64,000 bases of DNA from Ficedula albicollis (Eukaryota; Chordata; Aves; Passeriformes; Muscicapidae), in the NCBI RefSeq assembly GCF_000247815.1, contig NC_021681.1, forward strand, positions 8,124,082-8,188,081, in the 5' to 3' direction. The position numbers and the translations under genes are program-made. The stretch's first letter is position 1; every line of letters begins with the position of its first letter. This document shows positions 26,401 to 39,035 of this stretch, in pieces. The notes beneath the pieces are model-generated. The model was not told the origin of the DNA, searched no databases, and saw only the letters and a program-made list of their open reading frames with translations.

Positions 26401-28469
26401 TAATATAATGTAAATCTGCTTACTACCTGTTGCAGTTCTACTTGCTGTGAATCCAAAATTCTGCACACTGTTTTCTTTCAACAGCACCCTGATGCAGGAA
26501 AGAGAATGTCTGTCCCCATTTCAGGTATGGAAAACCAAGAAAGGGCAGGTTAGATATCAATTAGATACCAACCTAAGCTCGTGCATTGTTCAGGATCCAA
26601 CAGGGTGGGGATTCCCTTAAAGCCCTGCCTGCCATGGATTTCCATTAACAGCTTTGTGCCAATCATCTCATCAGCTGTCATGCTTTCCTTTGCTGTGTGA
26701 GAGCTTTCTCACATCAAGGAACAAGATTATGTGCAGGTTTCCAATTTCATTTTGCTTTTTCTAGAAATCTAAACTGCGGCTGACTAGCAGTGCCATAGGT
26801 CTTAGCTGGGACTGGGTGTGGAGCAGGGCGAAGCACTTTGAGGTGTCACAAAGACACAGAAACTGAGTGAGGAGCCAGACATAGATGGCTACTGGCAGCA
26901 GAGAGCCATAAGGAGAGCTGCTGTTTGTGGAGGGGTAAAGTTCACTTGGCAGGAGAGGAAGTTTGCAGTTTTCTGAGGGCTGAGCTTCTGAGTGGAATGG
27001 GAAGAGAGAAAAGCAGATGTGAGCCCCTCACCTTGTGGTGCCACTCTGACACAGCAGGCATAGTGTGCCCTTGATCCAGCAGAGGAGGCAGTGTGGGAAT
27101 CTGTCTCCTGGGCACTGCTGAGACATCTACTGATGTCTGCAGCATATCCAGAGCTCAGCTGAGTATGTGACACCTCAGCAGCGAGGCAGGGCTGCGTGAC
27201 TGCTGTGTGAGATCCATGCCATGCCCTCCACAGCATCCCCTTCCTTCATTCCTGCTGTAGTGGCTGACCTCTTGGGGGTTAAAGAGCCCTGTTTTCTCTG
27301 TTCATCTCTCATCCTGTCCTTTTCCCAAGGTTATCCATGGAAATGGTTCTGTCTTTTTGCTTACACAACTTCTGCTGTCGTGTCCAGTCCTTCCTGAGCG
27401 TTGCCATGGCTAGACCAGCTTACATGGGTGAGCAGTCCTAACACACAAAGGACACTTTGAGCCTGCTCTGTCACTCAGGCTTTTTGCCTGGCTGCTGTTA
27501 GGATTAATATAAATATGCCCTTGAGAAGCTAGAAAATAGCTGTGCCTGGTATGATTCAAAGAATACATAATTTTCTCTTATTCACTGGCCAGGGTTATGA
27601 ACAAATGGCTGTATGTAGAGAAGGAATTATATTAAGCTCATTAAAAATAATTTCACAGGAAAGAGAGGATCCACTTCCACCAAACTGGGCTCTGAGTGAA
27701 AAAATAAAACATACAGCCTATTCTTTACTCATTCAGTGTAATTTCTGTTATATTGCTGGAACATTTTTGACACAGCACATGTACCTTGACAAAAACCTCT
27801 ATCTCACAAGCACGCTCAGCCTTTACTCACAGCAAAGGAAGTAAAAGCAGCATTTTCTTCCAGTCTACACCTGGGCATGGTCCCCACAGGAATCACCAAA
27901 TACTATTCTTTCATGATTTTAGACTACAACTGATAGAAGAATCCCTGGACTACTAATTCTAGGTAGATAGTGTTTATTTAAACATTATCTGCTCAGGATG
28001 ATGAGTTAGTCTTGACTTTTAAACTCCCATATTAAGGTTAAAGTATCGTATATTCAGTTATCTATCTGACTCGTTAATCTCTGTTCCAGTTTGATAGCTG
28101 ATTTGATATTCAGTGTATCAGAGATAACTATCTCGTTATAGCTAAATGAAATGTGCATTTGGAAAAGTTCATTAATACCATTATCATTAATTGGTTCTTA
28201 CCTGAATCTTGGTGCTGCAGGGACTCTTCAAATTAAATGACAGACTGCATCTAGCTTTTTAAAAGTAGAATTTTCACAACCTCCCCACATTGCAAATGAA
28301 GTATAATGAGCCAAATCCTGTTCTCCTACTGATCTTAGAAAAAAAGCAAAAATAAGTTAAATTGCTGAGTCTAAACTTACTTTACACTAAGATGTGGAGG
28401 CTCAGAATTGATCCCAGTTTGCTTTTCAGAGTTTAGTGCAAAATCACCTCCTAATCTTTGGAGGGAAGA
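23431..28469. other. Non-coding sequence
   Basis: No gene, RNA gene or clear transposon. Open frames of 100-120 codons at 25231-26089 and 26889-27236 overlap on both strands and are unrecognised. A segment at about 24655-24860 is non-repetitive with a balanced composition and may be an old conserved element. 27950-28200 is particularly AT-rich. Confidence 0.65.
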
Positions 28470-29212
28470 ACACACACAGAAAATGATTTCGCTTTGCCTT
28501 TCACCAAGCACAGCAGCCGAGGTGCACACTGAAACGTGGAGGAAAGCCTGAGCTGAGGGTGATCAGCAGTCTCACATCCTGGGGCTCACTCTGACCCTGA
28601 CAGCCACATCCCCCAGTCCCCCGATGTCCCCACAGCCGCCCGGAGTGCAGCTGCGCCTGGCATCTCTGACCCTGACAGCCACATCCCCAGTCCCCCGATG
28701 TCCCCGCAGCCGCCCTGAGTGCAGCTGGCGCCTGGCACAGAGTGAGATCCAGACTCTGACCCTGACAGCCACATCCCCCAGTCCCCCGATGTCCCCACAG
28801 CCGCCCGGAGTGCAGCTGCGCCTGGCACAGAGTGAGATCCAGCTGGGCGCGGCACAGGCGTGGTTTGGGGCTGCAGGGGCACAGGCGTGGTTGGGGGCTG
28901 CAGGGGCACAGGCGTGGAGGACACACACAGAAAATGATTTCGCTTTGCCTTTCACCAAGCACAGCAGCCGAGGTGCACACAGAAACGAGGAGGAAAGCCT
29001 GAGCTGAGGGTGATCAGCAGTCTCACATCCTGGGGCTCTCTCTGACCCTGACAGCCACATCCCCAGTCCCCCGATGTCCCCGCAGCCGCCCTGAGTGCAG
29101 CTGGCGCCTGGCACAGAGTGAGATCCAGCTGAGCGCGGCACAGGCGTGGTTGGGGGCTGCAGGGGCACAGGCGTGTTTTGGGGCTGCAGGGGCACAGGCG
29201 TGGTTTGGGGGG
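28470..29212. repeat. Nested GC-rich minisatellite
   Basis: A large unit starting ACACACACAGAAAATG at 28470 recurs at 28921 (offset 451), the second being shorter. Within them, a 75-90 bp subunit starting CTGACCCTGACAGCC occurs at 28591, 28666, 28756 and 29042. A roughly 27-bp subunit containing GGCACAGGCGTGG and GGGGCTGCA recurs six times in two clusters (about 28851-28919 and 29137-29212). The block is far richer in G+C and CpG than its surroundings. It produces a 302-codon minus-strand open frame (28572-29480) made largely of repeats, with overlapping frames on both strands, so it is not evidence for a gene. Confidence 0.95.
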
Positions 29213-31237
29213 AGCTCCTGGCTCTTTGTAATCTCTGAGTGTCAAAGGGGAGCTGGGAAAGACTGAGCTGCTCTTCCTCAGAGCACAGTGCAAGTGCTGA
29301 CTGCCCGGTTTGCTGTGTCCTGGGATATTTCCTGGAAGAGGGAATCTCGTGTTTTATAACTCCGTGGCTCTGATCCATCTCTCTGAGCTTTCCAGTAGCT
29401 CGGGAGTGACACAGCCCATCCACATCAGCTGCTCTCCCTGCAGGGATTCTCCACGTGGAGCTGCCAGGCTGAAAAATCACCAGAGAGGGTTTGGCTCAAG
29501 TCTGGGCACCTTGCAGCGAGGTTATTGATTATTCGAAGTGGAAATTAATTCGTGCTGATTGTGTTTGTGGGTGGTTGGATGACAGGATGATATCCAAGAA
29601 TTCCATATGGAGAGGGAATGAGGGAGTGATTAAATCTTTAATAAAAATGTTCCTCTCTTTACATCCTAGGCAGGAAAATCATCACACCCTCCATCCCAGA
29701 GCTGTTCCACACACAGCCCCAGTGGGGATATTGGGCTCTCACGAGCTCCCAGATAATTCCAGATAATCCCAGAGGGATCCTTCTGCTGCTGGAAGAAACA
29801 TGAACATTAATTTCCTGGAAAGGATGTGGGCTTTCCAGCAGAGAAAAGTGGGATGAACATCTGTCAGCATTAACACGAGCAAACTTGAGTCTGGCTGCAG
29901 AGGGGCACTCTGGGCTTAGAGGGGATCAATAACAGGATTGAGGGGAGTCTGGGAGTGTCCCAGTTTTTGAGGAGAGAGAATTCCTGATCACTCCATGATC
30001 AGATCATGTCCTGTCCTGGCACTGTGATCTCGGTTGGGCTGGAAACACCTGGAGATCATGGAAAGGCCAGGGATGTGCCCCAGCCTGGTTTTACTCACCT
30101 GGAGCAGGTAACAGAGGGTCCCAGAGGATGGAAACAGATAAAAATCCCAAAAAATCTTTGTGGTCTTTGTGATCTCCAAAAATTTGTGATCTGCATGGTA
30201 TTCACAGCAGGGCACCTCAGGCAAGAATGTTTGAGCCCCTTCTTTCCTACTTTTTATTCCATGAATCCTGTTCAAACCTCCCTTCAGCAACTTCCATCAT
30301 CCCTTTTCCTTGTCAGAGTGAAATCCTGCTGCTGCCTCTCATCTCTCACCTTCAACTTTGCAAGAATTTGGGAGAAACGGAAATTGGGGATTTTCAGTGC
30401 TGTTGCTCCCCTGATATTGTGGGAATTGTTATTTCTTTATTCCTTGGGACCAGCAGGGCTCCCTCCCACACAGCCCACCCTCCCCACACTGCTTCTGAGC
30501 ATCTCAGGGAAACACTTTCTGAAAGCACAGGCAAAGGAAACCACAGGAGCCACGCTAAGTCCCTGGAATACTGGATTTATTCACTTCTGCCAGCATTGAA
30601 TGCGTCCTCAAATCACAATGGCTTTTGGACTCCCAGCCTGCCCTCCAGAATGCAAAAGATTAAGCAGTATTTCCTCATACACAAAGCTATATCCCGTCTG
30701 ATTAAAAGCAAATTAGATTCTTGATCCAACTTGCAGGATTAAGTATCTCCTAGAGAGATGACATGAGGCCTACAACATACTTATTATTAATAATTTTCTC
30801 ATAAGAGAGTCCACACTGGGATTGACTATAGGTGCAAAGAAGTGTTTTGTCTTGGTCAGCATATTAATTGACTTTTTGACTTCTCTCATGCCATGTAAAA
30901 CAGCTTGCAGGCTGCAGCAAAGGCAGGGCATTTAACCACCCATCTGGTGAAGTCCTGCGTGGCAGACACCTGCACTTGGAACAGCTATTTCAAAGAGTGC
31001 AGCAGCAGTCATTTGGAAAACTTCAGCAAAGGAGATTTGTTCAAAAGCTGGTCAGAGCTGGTAGAGGGAAATGTGTGTTTGTGAGGCCAAACACATGAAT
31101 GTGAGAGGAGGAAGGAGACTCTGATAACTGTTTTAATCCTGTAGGAATTCTCTACAGGACTTCAGCAGAGATTTTTTTTTTTCCCTTAACTTGACAGCTT
31201 TTATTCTGCCCAAATGACACCTGAAGCAGTGTTTGAA
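29213..31237. other. Moderately GC-rich non-coding sequence
   Basis: The flank of the minisatellite stays less AT-rich to about 30.6 kb. Plus-strand open frames of 197 codons (30006-30599) and 165 codons (30227-30724) overlap in different frames. Neither has a recognisable domain. I treat them as chance frames in a stop-poor region. Confidence 0.6.
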
Positions 31238-31362
31238 TAAAAAACAAAAACAAAACAGACAAATACAACAACAAAAACAAATAAACCTACCAATCCAAAA
31301 GAACAAAAATCAAACCCCAAAACTAACCGGCAAACAAAAACAAAACAAAACAAGAAAAAAAC
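31238..31362. repeat. A-rich simple repeat (AAAAC-type)
   Basis: About 125 bases of irregular AAAAC, AAAC and AAC units with few interruptions. No LINE or SINE body is recognised beside it, so it is listed as a simple repeat and not as a retroposon tail. Confidence 0.85.
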
Positions 31363-31386
31363 CCACAACGCTCTTCTTTCTTTTCT

Positions 31387-31482
31387 AAATGTCAAACCAC
31401 TTACTATGTAGGTAAATGTTTTCTTTTCTAAAGCCAAGTCCTAGATCTAGAAATGTCAAACCACTTACTATGTAGGTAAATG
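31387..31482. repeat. 32-bp direct repeat, spacing 64
   Basis: The 32 bases at 31387-31418 recur exactly at 31451-31482. A TTCTTTTCTAAA segment precedes the first copy and recurs between the copies. It lies immediately beside the A-rich simple repeat, suggesting slippage or template switching at the A-rich tract. Confidence 0.9.
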
Positions 31483-34400
31483 ACACAGATTAGTCAGCTT
31501 TTCCAAATAAGGAACACTTCACTGAGACTGAAACAAAATGCAATTGAAAGCCCCAAACATATAAGGCACTGCACAATATGCTCTTTTAGACTGTGAGCAA
31601 ACCTAGTCGTGGGGTACAATATGTACATGTGCCTCACACACAAGCACTACTATTTCTAATGAAAAAACAATAATTATAAAAAACGTTTCCTCTAATAAAA
31701 TTACTAATAAAAAATACCATTAATGGCAGGCTTTTTCAAAAAATTCTGTTGCCCTCCTGCTGTCCTCTGCACCTGCTCACTGTCTGGAGCAGCCTGCCTC
31801 CTGCCTTGTCCAGCTGTTTTAAATGCTCCTTCATTCAGTGCTTTCTAATGACAGCAGTTCTGGGAGGCTGCCCCTCCACGATGGATGCAGTGTGAAACTG
31901 CCCCTCTTTGTCCTTATGGCACATAAAGGAAGCCTGACTCACCTGTTTGCTCCAACTCCTCAGTTATTTGCATCATCCCACCCTGGCAGTAAACACAGTG
32001 CAGCTCATCACAGAAGCATTCTGCCAAAACAACTTTGGATCAAGTTATTTTAGTGATTCCTACCTTGCCCTTGCTACCACAATGAATGTAATTGAAGAAA
32101 GAAAAACATGGTTGCTCAGGCTTTGTGGCTCCCTGGGTACCACAAAAAAATTAATTGGCCAGGCAGTGCTCACAGCCCAGGTTTTGCCAAGTGAACGGGA
32201 AAGCTGCTCACAGGGGTTTAACACAGAGCACGTACAAACCAGGAGGTGGGGGGAACAGTGGGATTCACCTTGGTGAACACAGCCAGTCTCTTTAAAAGGA
32301 GCACAAGGGCAGGCTCAGAGCTCAGCAGCTGGGCTGAAAAACGGGGTTTGGTGAGTGTTGAAGTTACCCCTGAGTGTGGTCCCTGGGGGTTTGTGCCATC
32401 TCCATGCTGGCTGTAGGCAGCAGATAGCCCTGCCCTCAGTGCACCAGAGCCCTTCCACCTCCTGTGCTTCCACTGGGGCCACAGCCAGCCAGGCACTGGG
32501 CTCCCTGCCACCTGACAACGGGAAACACAAACTGCACCACCAAATGCCCTTTTCAGCATAAACAATGCTTCCAGCCTTCTCCCACTCTGCTCTGCCCTAA
32601 TCCACATTTACTGGTTTAGGGGGACTAATTCCTCTCATTTTCCTGCCACTCTTTGCACAACTTCAGCTGCCTTTAGTGATATGCAATGAATTGCATGAAA
32701 ATAAAGAATGAGTGTATGGAAAGGATATGAAAACTGTGACAGAACAAGACCCACATTACAGGTGTCTCTTCCTCATTCCTGAGTACCAGACACAGGCTGC
32801 CTTTGTTTCCCACACCTTGCTGATATGGCAAAATCCCAAACTCATTTGAGGTGACAAGAATCCTTCTATTGACTTCAGCACATTTCAGAGCAGAGGTAAG
32901 GCAGGAGAAGTCACCAGTTACAAAGCAACATTTCCACTTTTTAACAAGGAACCCCTCAAATCCCATTTTTAACCAGCTTTTAGCAGAACTCGAGGACAAA
33001 CAAGCTGTGCTGTACAGCCCTTTCCTCCTGAGACCAATACTTTAGTTTCTAAGCCCCTAAAGCTTCATTATATTTGTTGCAGACCACTCAAGATTTGATA
33101 TTAGATGTTTAGGCTGAGAAAAGCCAGGAAATGCATCAACAGCACACTCCTATACTAAAAGGTGAGTTTGGCCTCCTTGCTCCACTAAGTTTGAAAGCTT
33201 TCCTGCTAAATTTTCTCCTAAATTTCCCTCTTATAAAGGCTGCTGCTGACACTCAAGGAAAACAAGCAATTATGCACTCTTGTAACACTCAAAAGATGCA
33301 AAGCTAATCAAACATTATCATAGTATTTTCATGAAAGATCAGCTGACTTTGTGCATGTGCAATTTGAGTGCTTGAGAAAATCTTCAGGAAAGATTCAGCT
33401 GCAGAACAGCATAAGTTACCCTGAATTCCAACAGACTTATCAGCTATTGTTTTGGGAGGTAAACAAAACCCCTGGTGCATTTTTTGATGAGATGTCATCT
33501 AATTTTATGGTGATGGTCAGATAAAAGCAGAGATAGCTGGTTAATGACCTGTGGGGCAGAAGTCACCTGGAAGTTCATTTTCCAAAGCATCCTTAGGACA
33601 TCTAGATCATCATATCCACATAACAATGAGAGATTTTCACACCACAGTGATCAAAATCTCTCCCTTTTTACCCTTTTTACCGACAATCTAAACACCTTTC
33701 TTTGTCATTCAGCAAAGTCTGAATGTACAGGTGTGTCAGACAAAGACAACAGCCTGGTTAGGGGACATCACTGCGCCCACCTTGAGCATTGGTCAGACAG
33801 AGACCTGTGCACATGGGAGGGAATCAGATCCCCAGGTGGGAGCAGTGACACCCAAATATCCATATGGTGCAGGATGCTCACAGCTAAACAGCTCTTGATG
33901 GCCTCTGATTTTTGCTTTCCTTTCAATAACTTCTACATTTTTTTCCTCTGGGGAAAGGGGTTTCTCCTTTATTTGAAACACAGAGCCAAGCCACAAATCC
34001 ATAGCCAGTTTCCTATTTTTTATGTTCCAGTGCTCAGGAATGTCTGGATTTGAAGCTCTGGTTTGACTCATCACAAAGTCATAGTTACCTGACCATGGCT
34101 TATTGAAGCTCATGGGTTTTTACAGTCCCCCGCTTTTCAGAACTGGTTCATAGTTAAAATAATGTGGGCTTACTAATTTATTCAAATTAAATATTCATTT
34201 ATTTACTACTTTCGCTTATTACTTTATTTAAATTAATTGATACTATTTAGAGTAAATAGTTAATTTAAATGTGGGTTTCATTTGTTTCTGATTTAAAGAG
34301 GTGTTACCAACATGACAGGATATAATCCTGTTCTGTGTTGTTTCTTCAAAAAGCTGGGAATTTCTTTTATCACAAATAATTGTCAACCAAAAAAGCCCCA

Positions 34401-37400
34401 CATGACAAATCATACACTGATGATGTTGAATTCCCCAGACCTATTTCAGTTCTTGCCTGTTATAGTTGTTTTTTTCTGTAATACTAATGTGCATCTATTA
34501 CTTTTAGCAGTTAATAGATGTAATTTCAATATCATTTAAATGTGGATATCAAAACATAACTTGTGGGAAGAATAGGATTTTTCCCTCCCAGAAATGTGAC
34601 TATAAAAAAAATAACATTGTCTTGATTGTATCCCTTTAATAAACACAGCAGGACTGGGAAAGCATTCCAGGATATATATCTGTCACTGTAGCTGGTATCA
34701 CCCTATAACTGTGCTAGCTAAAATCACTCTCTAATCAGAAAGGGTGATGGATTTCTTCTGCTGGCACTGGAAGGTGATTGTGCAAGTGACAGATGTCAAA
34801 AATGTCATTCTTTCTGAACCCTGTCTTCACAGCTGAGATTAAATAGAATAGCTTAATTGCCCTTCAGACTCATTTAGACTCCTTGGAAGCAGGTAGGATT
34901 TTAAGACTGCAAGAATGTAGAACAGATATTAAGTTTGAGCTCTGGTAGCTAGAGAGAGACAAAATGCAGCTCCATTTTCTACCTTCTAGGGAGATTTGAA
35001 AAGCCCAGTAATTTAACGAGGAGAATCTTTGCATGGGGTTAAAAAATATGGTTCAAATAAAGGTCAGGCAGGCTCAAGACCTAATATTAAGGTCCCCCCA
35101 GCTCTGATGCTGCCCAAAAACTCCAAGCAGTGTACAAGGGCTTACCCTGGATGGGGGCAAGAACAGCAGCTTGGCTCTGCCCATCACCTGCACCTGGACA
35201 GCCAGCTAAGGGATTTGAGGGAAAGAAAATTAATGTCTATAAAGTTAGATCCAAGGCAGTCAGAGCAGACAAAGAATCAGTTTAGTGCCTTTTTTTCTCA
35301 GCTGCAGTCCTGAGTGGTGTCTGGGAAATTCCTATTGTCATCCCAGTCACACAGAAAGACACTTCAGGTACATATAGCACAAGTTCAATGTTCCTTTTTT
35401 ACAGGTAACATTTACCTGCAGTGTTTGGCTATCCTATACACTAGCATTTAAGAATATCCTCAAGGGCTCTCTCATCAGTAAAGGAAGAAAAAAAACAAAC
35501 TTGTAGCTTGGAAACAAGCTACTGCAGTCACACAAATAGGTATTTCACCATCATGTCACTGTTAGCTAAAGTGAGTTTTAAAATTCAACAACATCATCAT
35601 CCTGAAAGGAAAAAAAGAGGAAAGACAAGAAGAACCCACATTCTCTGAACTAGTAAGTCTTGAATTTCTACAGAAGGATGGGAGAAAAGGATATGAATTA
35701 AGTCTTTCACCCAGAATCAACAACATTCAGGCTTTGAGGTAACAAGAAAAGAAAACATTTCTACAGATGGATTGGAGTAAGGGGAGGGGAAAATATGAGA
35801 AGTCAGCACAAGAAAACAAATACCTTGCACTCAGCCATCAAGCTTACATCCGGTTTGCAGCCAAATAACTTTATTTTATTTTTCAATTACAGGATAAGCT
35901 CATTTATGAATGGCATGAGCCTTGCTTTCCACAGTTTTTCGCATAATAGAGAGCTAACTAGAGAAAAGTGGCAGATGCAGTTTTTATCGATAAAGCTCTG
36001 CTTAGAGGAGTTGAAAATCTTTTCCTTTCATGCCTTCAAGTTCTTATTGTATACAATTGTTTTCCTCGGGGGATTATACCTGATCCCATGAAGCTTTCCC
36101 TGCCAAGACAGTCCAGGCTCTTTGTGGAATAAGAGCAGCATTGATTGGCAGGGACCACAAGGGAGGCTGTGGCAGCTCTGGGCCCCTCTCTCCCAGCAGG
36201 GTTTTGCTGCTCAGCCTGTAAGGGTCACCTGAGCATGGCTTAAAGGATCTGGAAAGAAGAGGATATCTGAAGGCCAAATATTTTAAAAATGCAAGCCCTT
36301 TGCCATTTCTTTATGAACCTCTCCCATCAAATAAAGTAGATTCAACATTGTTTGTTTCTAAATGTGCTGGAAATGAAAATAACTGCAGTTATTGAAGCTG
36401 TGGGAGGTACAATGGATATTTCAGCTGTAACGGGAAGAGAACACCCGTTCAGAAGTTCCCTTCAAGCTCTTTATAGCAGACAAATCCTCAAAAGAAAACA
36501 TACTTTGTTAACTTTCATTTGAATACATCCTGCTCCAGCCAGACAGCCCACTTAAAATGACACAGGGGTAGTAAATTGTTCTACTGATTGGTTAGCTGGA
36601 GTTTAACAGCTTGAGCTTATCAGGAAAGTGATAGGAACAAAAGTGTCGGGCACACCATCGTTCAGGCAATGCCTCCTTCCACTCCTCATGAACCTCTGAG
36701 GTGAAGCCTTTAATTACTCTGCAGTAAAAGATGTGTCGTGGAAACACTGGGAGATGGACAAAGGCCACCCAGAAGGGATCTTGCTCAACAAGCCTTGCAT
36801 ACAGTATCCCACAAGAAACCCTCCCAACGTGAATTATTTCAATAGCTGAGGTGGTGGGTGTTTTTCCAAGACAGTGTTTCCTTCAAAAAGTCCCTTATGA
36901 GGAAGAAACAACAGGAGATCTTGTCCTCAAGATACATCCAATATCTAGCAACTGAAAGCTGATGAGAAGCACAGATTTCCTGTTCTTTTCTTCTGAGAAA
37001 TGGCACTCCAGGGCATTGAAATGCCCATGGAAATATGGAGGGCCAGCTTTTCACAGGCACTCACAGCACATAGTGCTGAATGGAGAAATGCTCAGTTCCT
37101 GCTTTCTGGCCAATCCATTTAGGCTGCCGACTTTTGGCTCTGAATCCCCTCCAGAGCTCAATGGCTTGCTCCCAATAACATGCACATGCCACTAAGCCCA
37201 GCATTGTCAGACAGCTAAAAGCTGATCAGAAGCATTTGTAGGTTTGGATATTTGTTTGATGCTACAGTCAACCTTAGAATAATTGCCTCTGAAGAAACAG
37301 GAGTAAATAACACACATCCAGTCTGGCCAAAAGCATTTTATCAGTGCCAAAATCTCCACAATGTACAAGACTGTACAACAGGCAGGGACAATCCCTCAAA

Positions 37401-37676
37401 GGCAACTGTGATTGTTGCATGAAAGACTAACAAAGCTCAATTAACCAATTAAATTGTCTGCCAAGATACTAAGGAATTCACTGTACAAACATATACAAAA
37501 TTAGGCTAAATGAAAATCGAAGAGGTCTGGTGAGATAAGGTGGCCTCATAAGAAAGCAAATACTACAGGTATTTTGGTATGTAGGTATATTGATAAGGCA
37601 GCCCCAACACTGGAGGACCAAGGGAGACCACAGGTCAGGAAAGGGCTGGAGAGACAGACATTTAGGCCATCTCAGT
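31483..37676. other. Non-coding sequence
   Basis: No gene or transposon recognised. Open frames of up to 169 codons (33544-34053, +) have no identifiable domain and overlap a minus-strand frame. 34140-34275 is very AT-rich and holds a long imperfect hairpin (listed). 36420-36745 is unique sequence that keeps several CpGs and is a candidate conserved element. Confidence 0.65.
34226..34270. repeat. AT-rich imperfect hairpin, 18 paired bases
   Basis: The left arm segments 34226-34235 and 34242-34249 pair exactly with 34261-34270 and 34253-34260. The left arm has one extra block of six bases (34236-34241) bulged out, and the loop is GAG. The stem is almost wholly A-T. Confidence 0.75.
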
Positions 37677-37714
37677 GATAAAATAATAATAAAATAATAA
37701 TAAATCAAAATAAA
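37677..37714. repeat. AAT-type microsatellite
   Basis: ATA/AAT units with small interruptions, about 38 bases, about 80 bases upstream of the CR1 fragment. Confidence 0.8.
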
Positions 37715-37794
37715 GCACAATATGGAAATCCACCAGTCAGGTATGAGCTCTCAGCTATGTTGGGTAGGACAATCAGAGATAACACACACCTTGG

Positions 37795-38337
37795 ACTCTC
37801 TTAGCACATATCTGGGGCTCTGTGCCCACTGCTGAGCTCCCCAGGACAGGACACAGGGACACACAGGAGCAGATCCAGCAAAAGGCCTCAAGGAAGAAAA
37901 GGCCTTGCAGTATGTGACTGCTAGGGAGAGCCTGAGAGGTTCGTGGTGGTTCAACCTGGAGAAGACAAAGGGTGGGGGTAATGTACTGAGGGGGTTGGGG
38001 AAAGGAGGCAAATAAAAATAAATACCTGATAGGAAGGATTAAGAAGATAAAGCCAGATTCTTCTGAGCGATATCCAGTAACAGGTGGCAGGACAGAAGGC
38101 AATGGACCCAAATGCAACAGAAGAAAACTCCATTCAAACATAAAATAACACTTTTTTGGATGGCGGGCAAACACTACAGTAGGCTGCCCAGAGACATTGT
38201 GGAGCCTCCATTCTTGGAGATAACCAAAATCTTGGTCACATGTGGGCAACCTGCTGCAGCTGACCCTGCTTTGAGCAGAGGAGTTGAACTAGAGTCTCTG
38301 GGTGTCTCTTCCAACCTCAACTATTCAGTGAAAACAC
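37795..38337 (+). mobile_element. CR1 LINE, 5'-truncated, 3' end
   Basis: The sequence follows the 3' part of avian CR1 in order. It holds the ATCTGGGGCTCTGTGCCCA segment (compare CATCTGGAGTACTGTGTCCA), GAGCAGATCCAGCAAAAGGCC (shortened here), a CCTGGAGAAG segment near 37956, CAGTAACAGG near 38077, AGGCTGCCCAGAGA near 38180, and GAGTTGAACTAGAG plus TCTTCCAACC just before the 3' terminus. The terminal octamer repeat of CR1 is reduced to something like ATTCAGTG near 38323-38330. Many substitutions show it is an old, dead copy. The 158-codon minus-strand frame (37773-38249) is its antisense shadow. Earlier CR1 coding sequence is absent, as expected for 5' truncation during insertion. Confidence 0.92.
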
Positions 38338-38585
38338 TCCAATCACAATTAGAATCTACCAAAAATAGAGGGATCCATAAAGAGTCAAGTTTCTGTGTAC
38401 ATTTACCAAGAATGTATTTACTCCAGGCTTCACCTTTACCTTGAGGCACTCTGCAACTTTTCATCAAAGCAAAAGTCAGATGCATGTACCAAAGAGAAGC
38501 AAATCTCGTGGCTGACAAGTGTAACATTAAACTAACATCAGTGTCCATGATGCAGGAGGTGGTTTTGTTAAGCACAGAAGTTTTC
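38338..38585. other. Non-coding spacer
   Basis: Unique sequence between the CR1 end and the 446-bp duplication, with nothing recognised. Confidence 0.6.
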
Positions 38586-39001
38586 AATACAGCTTTTCAC
38601 TCCAGTGCACTTGCACTGTCTTGAGCCTCACCACATGTATGTATTGGATGTTTGTGTACATTCACATGCAGATCTCTGTGTACTTTAAAGAGATTATGCT
38701 CCTCTGCGGTTTACATCATTTGCTTGCTTTTTTTTGGCAAAATCTCAGAGGTATTTGATACTTCCCTTCTACCAATACACTCCCAGCTCAACCCTCCTTG
38801 TGTGATACCACTTCTTTGTTCCTGATTTTTCTCTTTCACCTTTTACTCTTCCCACTGTGTGGTTCCCAGTCAGTTGACATCTCATGATAGCCATAACACA
38901 TTTGAAAACAACCCAACAGTCCCAGTCCTGTCAGTTCAGTGCCAAAGACAGCCACTCTGTGTACAATTTGGCAGAAGCTAATCCAGCTCTTCCCACTTGT
39001 T

Positions 39002-39035
<34 letters not shown>

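Noticed and set aside
28572..29480. 302-codon minus-strand open frame
   Set aside because: Much of it is made of minisatellite units, other long frames overlap it on both strands, and it has no recognisable domain or splice context. The frame follows from the stop-poor GC-rich repeat.
30006..30599. 197-codon plus-strand open frame
   Set aside because: No recognisable domain, overlapped by a 165-codon frame in another phase. A single frame of this length is not surprising by chance in 64 kb over six frames in a GC-richer patch.
31201..31437. Hydrophobic minus-strand frame resembling a membrane protein
   Set aside because: The Val/Phe/Leu run is the translation of the A-rich simple repeat on the opposite strand.
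33544..34053. 169-codon plus-strand open frame
   Set aside because: Unrecognised, overlapped by a 106-codon minus-strand frame, with no flanking splice or promoter evidence.
37773..38249. 158-codon minus-strand open frame
   Set aside because: It is antisense to the CR1 3' end and has no independent support.
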